The position numbers were made by a program, and so were the translations under genes. Below, piece by piece: positions 53,210 through 61,131 of a DNA stretch of 64,000 nt; within the stretch, counting starts at the first letter, position 1, and each line of letters opens with the position of its first letter. The DNA is from Opitutales bacterium (GTDB lineage Bacteria; Verrucomicrobiota; Verrucomicrobiia; Opitutales; JABSRG01): positions 37,212-101,211 of the forward strand of contig JANQKZ010000007.1 of NCBI GenBank assembly GCA_028280845.1, written 5' to 3'. The notes beneath the pieces were generated by a model that searched no databases, had not been told where the DNA came from, and saw only the letters and a list, made by a program, of their open reading frames with translations.

Positions 53210-54043
53210 ATGCGTATTCACTGCTTTATTTTCTATTTTGCCTTCTCGCTCCTGTTCATCTCTCTAGCCCAGTCCCCGGCTCAGACCGGAGAAAGTGATT
53301 ATTATGAAGAGGAAGCGGTCATCCCCACCGAGACCGACGCCAACGCCCAGAAAATCATCGATCGCCATATCAAAATGATGGGAGGTCCCGAAGGACTGAA
53401 CAGTGTCACCTCTCTGCGAATTGAAGGCATTCTTAAATCAAGAAAAGATGAACACGAGGTCGTGTTGCACCAGGTCGCTCCCGGCAAGAGCCGACTTGAG
53501 TATACATTGAAGTTGAGATACGGACAGCGTGCGCAGGTCGTTGTCGCCACCAATGGCGAAGTCGCCTGGGCCCTGGATGAATCAATAGAGGATGCCAAAC
53601 CCATGCGACTGCCCAAAGTCGCCGCGGATGACTGGAATCGCCAAAGCTGGTTTTATGGCCCCATCGTGGATGGGCTAAAGCATGGCGGAGTATATACCTA
53701 TGAAGGAAAGGGAGATGTTAAGGGCCGCCCCGTCTACATGTTGAAGGCATATTTCCCGGGAAAAATCGAGGAGTGGATCTACATTGATCAGAAGAACTTC
53801 CTCATCCTCATGTATTCCACCATGACGACCTTCGCCGGTGCCCGTATGCTGGTCGATAACACCTATCTGGGCTATCAGAAAGTGGAGGGAACCTATATCC
53901 CCACGAAGACCGAGGAATCGGTTAAAGGAAGCATCCTGGGGGGATTTGAGGTCACCCGCCTGGAACCCAACATTGCGGTAGACGAGGCGATGTTTAACTT
54001 TCCTGCCGAAAAGCCCGAGTTCTGGTTGAAGCAGGAGAATTAG
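53210..54043 (+). CDS. Exported LolA/LppX-like protein
   Basis: A 277-residue protein with a signal peptide (CFIFYFAFSLLFISLAQSPAQ). It has a lipoprotein-sorting-like beta fold: KIIDRHIKMMGGPEGLNSVTSLRIEGIL at the start, VVVATNGEVAWALD, GRPVYMLKAYF and EEWIYIDQKNFLILMYS. It ends with NIAVDEAMFNFPAEKPEF. This pattern is common in periplasmic carriers of hydrophobic ligands. ATG 53210 starts the signal peptide; the longer frame overlaps recO. It lies six bases before the nuclease-helicase gene, whose AGGGGAGC ribosome site follows its stop. Confidence 0.78.
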   Translation: MRIHCFIFYFAFSLLFISLAQSPAQTGESDYYEEEAVIPTETDANAQKIIDRHIKMMGGPEGLNSVTSLRIEGILKSRKDEHEVVLHQVAPGKSRLEYTLKLRYGQRAQVVVATNGEVAWALDESIEDAKPMRLPKVAADDWNRQSWFYGPIVDGLKHGGVYTYEGKGDVKGRPVYMLKAYFPGKIEEWIYIDQKNFLILMYSTMTTFAGARMLVDNTYLGYQKVEGTYIPTKTEESVKGSILGGFEVTRLEPNIAVDEAMFNFPAEKPEFWLKQEN

Positions 54044-54049
54044 GGGAGC

Positions 54050-56374
54050 ATGCATTTCGCCGTCGAATCCAAGGCTGTCACCTTGAGCGTGGGTGAGTTT
54101 GCCGCCTTTCGCTCACTCCCCTCCCGTGACGGGTCCCTTCAATCGGGTCTGTGGCGCGCGGAGATGGGCCGTCAATGGCATAGCGAACTTGAAAAACAGA
54201 CGAAGGCCACCCATCCCGGGGCTCGCTTCGAGGTCCCTCTGGAGGTCACGGCTCTGGCCGGGGATTGGAAACTACACTTCCAGGGACGAATGGACCAGTG
54301 GATCGAGCATGAGGATGCGTTTGAAATAGTTGAGGTAAAAACGGTCACCATCTCGCTTCCAACCACCCGGGAAGATCTTCTGGCCACCTATCCCGAATAC
54401 CTGAATCAGCTCTCCACCTACTGCCAACTGGCCGCAAAGGTTCCGGGTCTGAGTCAGAAGACAATCCGGGGCACCCTCTGCTTTGTCGAAATCCAGGGAG
54501 GGATTCAACAGCGCATTACACTCAACCAGGAGGAGACCCGGGAGCGTTACGAATCGCAGGTTGAGGAACTCCTGCCCTTTCTCAATTCGAGATGGAAAGG
54601 ATTTCAACGCCGACTTGCGCTACGCTATCAGGCCCCATTCACGAAATACCGCGAGGGTCAACGGGAAACCCAAAGCTATTTAAACGAGCGATCGTCAGGT
54701 TTTTCCCGAGTCCTCCTGGAAGCGCCCACCGGTTTCGGCAAGACCGGCATCGGGTTAGAGTATGCCTTGGGTCAGATGAAGGCCGGCTTGGTCGAACGGA
54801 TCATCTACCTCACCAGCAAAAGCACCGGCCAGGTCCAGACCCTTCGCCAACTGGACGATATGTTACCCCCTGAGTTAGACCCACCGCGTTACTTTCAGAT
54901 TCGAAACAGAAAAGAACACGGTATGAATTCCTGGGAGATGCCCTATGGCAGTTCCCTCAAACAGCTGTGGGAGCAGAGTGGGCTTCACCCCGTATCCCTC
55001 CTGGAGGACCATCCCACACTTCGCCTGGAGACGATTCTGTTACTGGGAGAACAAACCGGCTTACCCCCCTATGAAATCACGCGTGCGGCGCTGCCCTATG
55101 CCGACCTCTGGCTTTGCGACGTGAATTACGTGTTTTCCCAGCATAACCGGTTATTTCTCGAGGCCGTACCGGGATTTAACCCGGGAAAAACCCTGCTGCT
55201 GGTCGATGAAGCGCACAACCTGCCCAGCCGGGCCGCCGACGCCCTCTCCGGAGAAATATCCCAAGATCGATGGGAGAGCATCTATCACGATCTGCTGGCG
55301 GCTAATTGCCCTCCGGGAATCACTGCCGCTGTGGACCATTTTCTCACCTGGCTCGACGGCCTTAAGCCCTGTCCTCGCCTGGACACCATCTCAGAATATG
55401 AATGCATCGATTTCATGGAGTCCCTGTCCCGACATTGGATGGAAACTCCCCTGCAATGGGATACCCTGAACGCCCTTACGGTGGAGGGCTTTTTTGAACT
55501 GACCGGGCTGCGCCGCACCGTCCTCAACCCAAACTGCCCTACCCTCCTATGGGTAAAGAACCGAGGCACCCTGAAAATCAATTGCCTGGATGCCAGCTAC
55601 GAAGTTGCCACCCAGGTCAACCACTTCGCGCAGACCCTCTTTATGTCTGCCACCCTCCAACCCTTTCCCCTGTTCAAGGAGCAATGCGGAATTACTGAGG
55701 GCCGAACGCTTGATATTCAAGCCCCGGCTCCCTGGCGGGATGCAGCCTACCAGATAGCCGTAGATCTTCGGGTCGACACGCGCTATCAACACCGCGAGAC
55801 CTATTACAGTTTAACGGCCGAGACCCTATACCAGGTAGCCACTGCCTCCGGCTCTCCGGTTGCCGTTTTCTTTTCATCATACCGCTATGCCGACACCATA
55901 GAGGGATACCTGAAAGCCGCCTTTCCCGTGATGCGCATAGCCAAACAACCCCGGGGTCTCTCCCTTCGGGAACAGGTCGATTTCATCGAGCAGGCCCTGA
56001 TGTTTTCAGACCTGCTATTTCTGGTACTGGGCACCGGGTTCTCCGAGGGGATCGATATGTTGGGCGGACGGGTTCACCATGCCGTCGTGGTGGGGCCCGC
56101 CCTCCCCGAAGTCAACCCGGTCCAGGATGCGAAAATGGACGCCCTCAGTCACAAAGCCCGGGATGAAGCCTTCCGACTGGTGTATCAACTCCCCGCCATG
56201 CAAAAGATCAACCAGGCCCTCGGACGCCTGGTCCGGGCTCCCGGCCAATCCGCTAAGGTGCTCCTCCACGGAAAGCGATTGGCTCAGTCGGGCTATGAAT
56301 CCCTCCTCGCTCCGGAGTATCAGGGCGGCCAACGCATCCAATCCCCAAAGGAACTCATGGATTGGTTGAGTTGA
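54050..56374 (+). CDS. PD-(D/E)XK nuclease fused to a DinG/XPD-like helicase
   Basis: A 774-residue protein. The N-terminal 180 residues form a PD-(D/E)XK-like domain (FQGRMDQWIEHEDAFEIVEVKTV; YPEYLNQLSTYCQLA). The superfamily-2 helicase follows. Walker A is APTGFGKT (225-232) and the DEAH box is at 386-389 in LVDEAHNLPSRAADAL. LFMSATLQPFPLF is motif III-like, and VLGTGFSEGIDMLGG with QALGRLVRAPGQ gives motifs V and VI. XPD/DinG helicases normally have four cysteines holding an iron-sulfur cluster between Walker A and DEAH. Only one cysteine (LWLCD) is present there. It probably acts in DNA repair. Confidence 0.88.
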   Translation: MHFAVESKAVTLSVGEFAAFRSLPSRDGSLQSGLWRAEMGRQWHSELEKQTKATHPGARFEVPLEVTALAGDWKLHFQGRMDQWIEHEDAFEIVEVKTVTISLPTTREDLLATYPEYLNQLSTYCQLAAKVPGLSQKTIRGTLCFVEIQGGIQQRITLNQEETRERYESQVEELLPFLNSRWKGFQRRLALRYQAPFTKYREGQRETQSYLNERSSGFSRVLLEAPTGFGKTGIGLEYALGQMKAGLVERIIYLTSKSTGQVQTLRQLDDMLPPELDPPRYFQIRNRKEHGMNSWEMPYGSSLKQLWEQSGLHPVSLLEDHPTLRLETILLLGEQTGLPPYEITRAALPYADLWLCDVNYVFSQHNRLFLEAVPGFNPGKTLLLVDEAHNLPSRAADALSGEISQDRWESIYHDLLAANCPPGITAAVDHFLTWLDGLKPCPRLDTISEYECIDFMESLSRHWMETPLQWDTLNALTVEGFFELTGLRRTVLNPNCPTLLWVKNRGTLKINCLDASYEVATQVNHFAQTLFMSATLQPFPLFKEQCGITEGRTLDIQAPAPWRDAAYQIAVDLRVDTRYQHRETYYSLTAETLYQVATASGSPVAVFFSSYRYADTIEGYLKAAFPVMRIAKQPRGLSLREQVDFIEQALMFSDLLFLVLGTGFSEGIDMLGGRVHHAVVVGPALPEVNPVQDAKMDALSHKARDEAFRLVYQLPAMQKINQALGRLVRAPGQSAKVLLHGKRLAQSGYESLLAPEYQGGQRIQSPKELMDWLS

Positions 56375-56390
56375 CAGACATTTCGCTTCC

Positions 56391-56481
<91 letters not shown>

Positions 56482-56548
56482 TTCCTCTCTAATAAGGATT
56501 GCCTCCTCAGCCGGCGGTGAATCATGGTCTAGAGAAATCAGCACGACC

Positions 56549-57490
56549 ATGCAAAGCCATTGGACCCGCCAAAACCTGCTCGGCATAGAAGAACTCTCCC
56601 GCGAGGAAATCGACACGATTCACCTACAAGCCAGCGAGTTTAAAGAAGCCTTAAAGCAGCCCCACGCTAAACTCGATGTCCTTCAGGGAAATCTAATCGT
56701 CAATTTTTTCCTCGAGCCCAGCACACGGACGCGCGTCGCGTTTGAGACCGCCGCGTCCCGCCTCTCAGCCGACACGGTCCTCCTGGAAGGAGGCCGAAGC
56801 AGCACGGTCAAAGGCGAAACCCTGCGTGATACGGCTCAAGTCCTCGAATCCATGAACGCGGACATGATGGTGATCCGTCACTCCTGTCCCGGATCGGCCC
56901 ATTATCTGGCCCAGGTCCTCGACATCCCGGTCCTCAATGCCGGTGACGGAGCCCACGAGCACCCGACCCAGGCTCTGCTGGATACCTTCACGATAAGAGA
57001 GCACTTCGGCCAGAACCTTACTGGCCTCAAGGTCACCATCCTTGGAGATATTCTTTTCAGCAGGGTCGCGCGTTCAAACATCTGGGCTCTCAAAAAGCTG
57101 GGAGCCACAGTCACCCTGGCCGGGCCGGCCACCCTGGTCCCGGACCGTTTTCAGTCGCTCGGTGTCCACGTCACGCATGATTTGAAAACCGCCCTGGTGG
57201 ATGCGGACGCCATCATGCTGCTCCGTATCCAGCATGAGCGCCAAAGCTCTACCCACTTTCCCTCCCTCGGCGAATACCGTGGCCTGTTCGGCCTGAATGG
57301 CGCCCGAGCCAGATATTTAAAACCCAAGGCCATTATCATGCATCCCGGCCCGGTGAATCGGGGCGTTGAAATCGACTCAACCCTCGCAGATTCCGCACAA
57401 TCCGTCATTCTGGAACAAGTCACCAACGGGGTCGCCGTTCGCATGGCCTGCCTCTACCTTTGCGCCAGGGGGCGGCAACAACAACTTTGA
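56549..57490 (+). CDS. pyrB: Aspartate carbamoyltransferase catalytic subunit
   Basis: PyrB joins carbamoyl phosphate and aspartate in the second step of pyrimidine synthesis. At 313 residues it has the normal length. Carbamoyl-phosphate residues are in FLEPSTRTRVAFETAASRL. GDGAHEHPTQALLDTFTI, VTILGDILFSRVARSN and MHPGPVNRGVEIDS are all characteristic. No pyrI regulatory subunit is next to it, as in other class B or C enzymes paired with dihydroorotase. pyrC follows 14 bases later. Confidence 0.98.
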   Translation: MQSHWTRQNLLGIEELSREEIDTIHLQASEFKEALKQPHAKLDVLQGNLIVNFFLEPSTRTRVAFETAASRLSADTVLLEGGRSSTVKGETLRDTAQVLESMNADMMVIRHSCPGSAHYLAQVLDIPVLNAGDGAHEHPTQALLDTFTIREHFGQNLTGLKVTILGDILFSRVARSNIWALKKLGATVTLAGPATLVPDRFQSLGVHVTHDLKTALVDADAIMLLRIQHERQSSTHFPSLGEYRGLFGLNGARARYLKPKAIIMHPGPVNRGVEIDSTLADSAQSVILEQVTNGVAVRMACLYLCARGRQQQL

Positions 57491-57504
57491 GACGAACCAC
57501 TTTC

Positions 57505-58806
57505 ATGAGTAAAATTCTTTCCATTCAGGGAGGTCGGGTGATCGATCCGGCCAACGATAGAGATGAGATTGCGGATGTTTATGCGGTCGACGGCGTGTTG
57601 GTCGACTCCCTCACCCCGGACCAGGCAGAACAGGCCGAAACCATCGACGCCTCCGGCTGTGTTGTGGCTCCCGGCCTGGTCGATATCCATGTCCATTTCC
57701 GTGAACCAGGACAAACCCACAAGGAGACCATCAAATCCGGCTCTCACTGTGCGGCAGCTGGTGGATTCACCACCGTCGTCTGCATGCCCAACACTTCACC
57801 GACCTGCGATAATGCCGGAACCATCCAGTATATCAAAGATGCCATCGACCGGGACGCTCTCGTTAATATCTATCCCACCGGGTGTATCACCAAAAACATG
57901 GACGGCGTGGAAATGGCCCCCATTGGTTCCCTTAAAAATGCCGGCGTGGTCGCGGTGACCGACGATGGGAAATGTGTTCAGAGCAACGAGCTCATGCGCC
58001 GTATCCTTGAATATGCCAACATGTTTGGGCTCCCGGTCTTCGACCACTGCCAGGACTATGCGTTGACCGAGGGGGCTGTGATGAACGAAGGAGATGTCTC
58101 GCTTCGCCTCGGTGTCAAGGGATGGCCCGCCGCCGCAGAGGATATCATCGTTGCCCGAAACTGTATCCTCAGCGCATACACCGGCGCCCATGTCCACATG
58201 CAGCACATTTCCAGTGCCTACTCCATGGATTTGATCCGCCGGGTGAAAAACCGAGGGGGCCGCGTAACGGCAGAAGTCACCCCTCACCACCTCGCCCTCA
58301 CCGATAAATCCTTGTCGACCTATGATCCCAATTTTAAAATGAATCCCCCCCTGCGCACCGAGGATGACCGTCAGGCCCTGATTCAGGGGGTCATCGATGG
58401 CACGATCGACTGTATCTGCACCGACCACGCCCCTCACACGGATTACGAAAAAGACGTCGAACTGGATCATGCCCCCTTCGGCATCATTGGCCTCGAAACC
58501 AGCTTAGCGGTGAGCCTGGAAGTCCTATACCACTCCGGCCTGACTGATCTAAACACCATCATCGGCTTAATGACATACAAGGGGGCCGCTATTTGCCACC
58601 TGCCTGCTGGAACCCTATCTTCCGGGGAAGCCGCTGATGTCGTCATCTTTGACCCCGATGAAAAATGGACGGTCGATCCGGAAAAATCCTTCAGCAAATC
58701 TCAAAACTGTCCATGGAATGGAGATAAACTGCGCGGGCGGATTAAACGGACGATTTGTGCCGGTGAGACGGTCTTCCTCAATGGGAAAATCATTCCCGCC
58801 TCCTGA
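57505..58806 (+). CDS. pyrC: Dihydroorotase
   Basis: PyrC closes carbamoyl aspartate to dihydroorotate. About 433 residues, of the long class-I (multifunctional-type) form. Metal ligands are in GLVDIHVHFREPGQTHKE (HxH), HCQDYALTEG, HVHMQHISSAYSMDLI and CTDHAPHTDYEK. A carboxylated lysine is replaced by other ligands in some class-I enzymes and cannot be judged here. ATG 57505 is chosen because the longer frame overlaps the pyrB end and its residues are not family-like. This gene and pyrB often form a non-covalent complex in bacteria with this arrangement. Confidence 0.97.
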   Translation: MSKILSIQGGRVIDPANDRDEIADVYAVDGVLVDSLTPDQAEQAETIDASGCVVAPGLVDIHVHFREPGQTHKETIKSGSHCAAAGGFTTVVCMPNTSPTCDNAGTIQYIKDAIDRDALVNIYPTGCITKNMDGVEMAPIGSLKNAGVVAVTDDGKCVQSNELMRRILEYANMFGLPVFDHCQDYALTEGAVMNEGDVSLRLGVKGWPAAAEDIIVARNCILSAYTGAHVHMQHISSAYSMDLIRRVKNRGGRVTAEVTPHHLALTDKSLSTYDPNFKMNPPLRTEDDRQALIQGVIDGTIDCICTDHAPHTDYEKDVELDHAPFGIIGLETSLAVSLEVLYHSGLTDLNTIIGLMTYKGAAICHLPAGTLSSGEAADVVIFDPDEKWTVDPEKSFSKSQNCPWNGDKLRGRIKRTICAGETVFLNGKIIPAS

Positions 58807-58809
58807 TTC

Positions 58810-59694
58810 GTGTCTGAGCCTTTCAGCTTCCGGGAGATTGCGTCCATCGGACTCTTCCTCCTCATTTTATCCATCGGAATCGGCCTGTGGATTAGCCCCT
58901 ACCGGATTCGCCGCACGGATAAAGTGACGGGGGGCCTCCTCCCATGGAAGCTGAGCTGGACTGATTTTGGACTTTGGGCCTGGGGTATGTTTGTGCTCGT
59001 GTTTGGGGTCCAGATGTTCGTCTATACCATGATTCCGGAGTGGTTCCCGGAAATTCAAATGGTTGGAGAAGATGGAACCCCCACCATCCCGGGCATGTTT
59101 TTCGCCGCCGTCACCCTGCAGGTCCCCATGCTGATCTTTTTTTTCGGGATACGCATGGTTCAACCAGATACCTTTCGCTTTCAACTTAGCCCGGAACAGC
59201 TTGCTCCCATGGAAGTGGTGGGAAAGTCTTTTCACCTGTTTTTCCTCATCATGCCCCTGGTCTGGCTTATCAGCCTGGCCTGGACGCTCACCCTCCGAGG
59301 GCTCGCCCAGGTTGGAGTCCCCGTGGATCTGGAGCCGCAGGAACTGGTCCAAACCGTGGCCGGATTGTCCGACCCCTTGAGCATGCTGGCCTTTTTTGTC
59401 CTCGCCGTCGTCCTCGCTCCCCTGGCCGAGGAATTTATCTTTCGAGCCGGCATTTACCGCTTCTTAAAGGGAGTCCTGCACCCGAACCTCGCCCTGCTTT
59501 TGAGCGGCTTCCTCTTTGCGCTCCTGCACAACAACCTGGCTTCCTTTGTGCCCTTGTGGTTCCTCGGGATCGCCCTGGCCAAAAGTTACGAGGTAACGGG
59601 AAATATTCGGGTTCCCATCCTCATTCACGCCATTTTTAATTTGAATCAGCTTCTCTTTATTTTCCTCCAACCCCCTGAAGCCGCCTTGCCATGA
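58810..59694 (+). CDS. CPBP-family intramembrane metalloprotease
   Basis: A 294-residue protein with about eight hydrophobic helices, starting at GTG three bases after the pyrC stop. The CPBP/CAAX-protease motifs are EEFIFRAGIYRFLKG (motif 1, Glu-Glu and Arg), FALLHNNLA (motif 2, His) and ILIHAIFNLNQ (motif 3). The family includes Rce1-like proteases and bacteriocin-immunity proteins; the substrate is unknown. It overlaps the thiL start by four bases. Confidence 0.93.
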   Translation: MSEPFSFREIASIGLFLLILSIGIGLWISPYRIRRTDKVTGGLLPWKLSWTDFGLWAWGMFVLVFGVQMFVYTMIPEWFPEIQMVGEDGTPTIPGMFFAAVTLQVPMLIFFFGIRMVQPDTFRFQLSPEQLAPMEVVGKSFHLFFLIMPLVWLISLAWTLTLRGLAQVGVPVDLEPQELVQTVAGLSDPLSMLAFFVLAVVLAPLAEEFIFRAGIYRFLKGVLHPNLALLLSGFLFALLHNNLASFVPLWFLGIALAKSYEVTGNIRVPILIHAIFNLNQLLFIFLQPPEAALP

Positions 59695-60677
59695 ATCCGT
59701 TCACAGACCACCCCGACCAATCCATCGCCGCATGGGGGGAATCTGTCCTGATTGAGCATATTGTCCAATGGATGGGCGACCGGGTTCCGCCTCCACCTCA
59801 CGGTATCGGCGATGACGCCGCCGTCCTCCCCCCACCCCCCGACGGCTTCCAACTGGTCATGACCGCGGACGCCCTTGTCTGGCGATCCCACTTCGACGCC
59901 TCCGCCTCCCCGGAGCAGGCTGGTCGTAAACTGGCCAACCGCAACTTGAGCGACCTGGCCGCCATGGGGGCCCGGCCCGGTTTCTTTATCCTGACCCTGC
60001 AGTTGGGGAAAAATGTATCAAAAACATGGATACAGTGGTTTTTCCATGGGTTTCACGAGGCATGTCAACGCCACGAGGTAAAGCTCGTGGGGGGCGATAT
60101 CAGCTCGGCTCCGGCCAGCACCTTCTCCGCCTCGGTCACCGCAGGGGGATTCGCTAAACACCCGATGTTTCGAACTGGAGGCCAGGCCGGAGATTCCATC
60201 TGGGTCACGGGCTCCCTGGGAGGGAGCCGGCAGGGAAAGCATCTGGATTTCTCTCCCAGAGTGCAGGAGGGGCTCTGGCTGGCCGAAAGGGCGGCGGTTC
60301 ACGCCATGATCGACCTCACGGATGGGCTCGCCAAAGACCTGCCCGCGCTAGTCCCGAACGGCCTACAGGCGGCCGTTCGACCATCAGCCATCCCGCTCAG
60401 TGCCGACGCGCTTCAAACATCCCCCAACGAGGAAGCCGCCCTTCACGCCGCCTTGACGGAAGGGGAGGATTTCGAACTCCTGTTTTGTCTGTCCTCGGCC
60501 ATTCCGCCTGCGCAATTTATCGAGGAATGGGAAGCCGCCCAACATACACCTATCACCTGCATCGGAATGCTAATCCCTGCCAATCCGCAAAATGCTCCTC
60601 CACTCTGGGACAGTGAGAAGAATCAGCCCTTATCCGATGTCCACCTTGAGGGCTATGAGCACTTTAGGGCTAACTGA
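59691..60677 (+). CDS. thiL: Thiamine-monophosphate kinase
   Basis: ThiL phosphorylates thiamine monophosphate to thiamine diphosphate using ATP. A 328-residue AIRS-fold protein with GIGDDAAVLPP, TADALVWRSHFD, KLANRNLSDLAAMGARP and KLVGGDISSAP. DLTDGLAKDLPAL and EGEDFELLFCL mark the C-terminal domain. Its ATG overlaps the stop of the CPBP gene by four bases and it ends one base before tsaE. The pyrB to tsaE run is therefore probably one transcript. Confidence 0.95.
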   Translation: MNPFTDHPDQSIAAWGESVLIEHIVQWMGDRVPPPPHGIGDDAAVLPPPPDGFQLVMTADALVWRSHFDASASPEQAGRKLANRNLSDLAAMGARPGFFILTLQLGKNVSKTWIQWFFHGFHEACQRHEVKLVGGDISSAPASTFSASVTAGGFAKHPMFRTGGQAGDSIWVTGSLGGSRQGKHLDFSPRVQEGLWLAERAAVHAMIDLTDGLAKDLPALVPNGLQAAVRPSAIPLSADALQTSPNEEAALHAALTEGEDFELLFCLSSAIPPAQFIEEWEAAQHTPITCIGMLIPANPQNAPPLWDSEKNQPLSDVHLEGYEHFRAN

Positions 60678-60678
60678 C

Positions 60679-61131
60679 ATGTGGGACTGGAGACAGCTAT
60701 TGGAAGGGGTCGTATCTGAGCACGAGGAGGATACCATGCGGTGGGGAGAGGCCTTGAGTTCCGCCCTTCCCCCGGATTCCGTTCTGGCCTTACAAGGCGA
60801 CTTGGGAACGGGGAAAACCACCCTGGTCAAAGGTCTCGCTCGCGGGTGGGGAATTCCCCGGGCAGTCACCAGTCCAACGTATAACCTGTTTTCCATTTAC
60901 CACGGGGACCGTCAGCTGCTCCACCTCGATGCCTACCGCCTGGAGGGCCCCAAAGCGATGGACACCTTATTGTTGGAGGACTTTATCGAAACCCCATGGA
61001 CCCTGGCTATCGAATGGCCGGAAAACCTGGGAAATCAAAGCGAGTGGCTTACGGGAGCCTGGTGGATGGAGCTCGCCATGGACGGAAACGATGCCGCCCA
61101 CCGGATTAAGCTGACCCAACCGGCCACCTAA
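60679..61131 (+). CDS. tsaE: tRNA N6-threonylcarbamoyladenosine biosynthesis ATPase
   Basis: TsaE is the ATPase that supports TsaB/TsaD in making the t6A modification at position 37 of ANN-decoding tRNAs. 150 residues, the usual size. Walker A is GDLGTGKTTLVKGLARG, followed by SPTYNLFSIYHG. HLDAYRLEG is the switch region, and AIEWPENLG is near the end. ATG 60679 is the shortest start and gives normal length; longer starts at 60655 or 60592 overlap thiL. Its stop overlaps that of the convergent large unknown gene by four bases. Confidence 0.95.
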   Translation: MWDWRQLLEGVVSEHEEDTMRWGEALSSALPPDSVLALQGDLGTGKTTLVKGLARGWGIPRAVTSPTYNLFSIYHGDRQLLHLDAYRLEGPKAMDTLLLEDFIETPWTLAIEWPENLGNQSEWLTGAWWMELAMDGNDAAHRIKLTQPAT

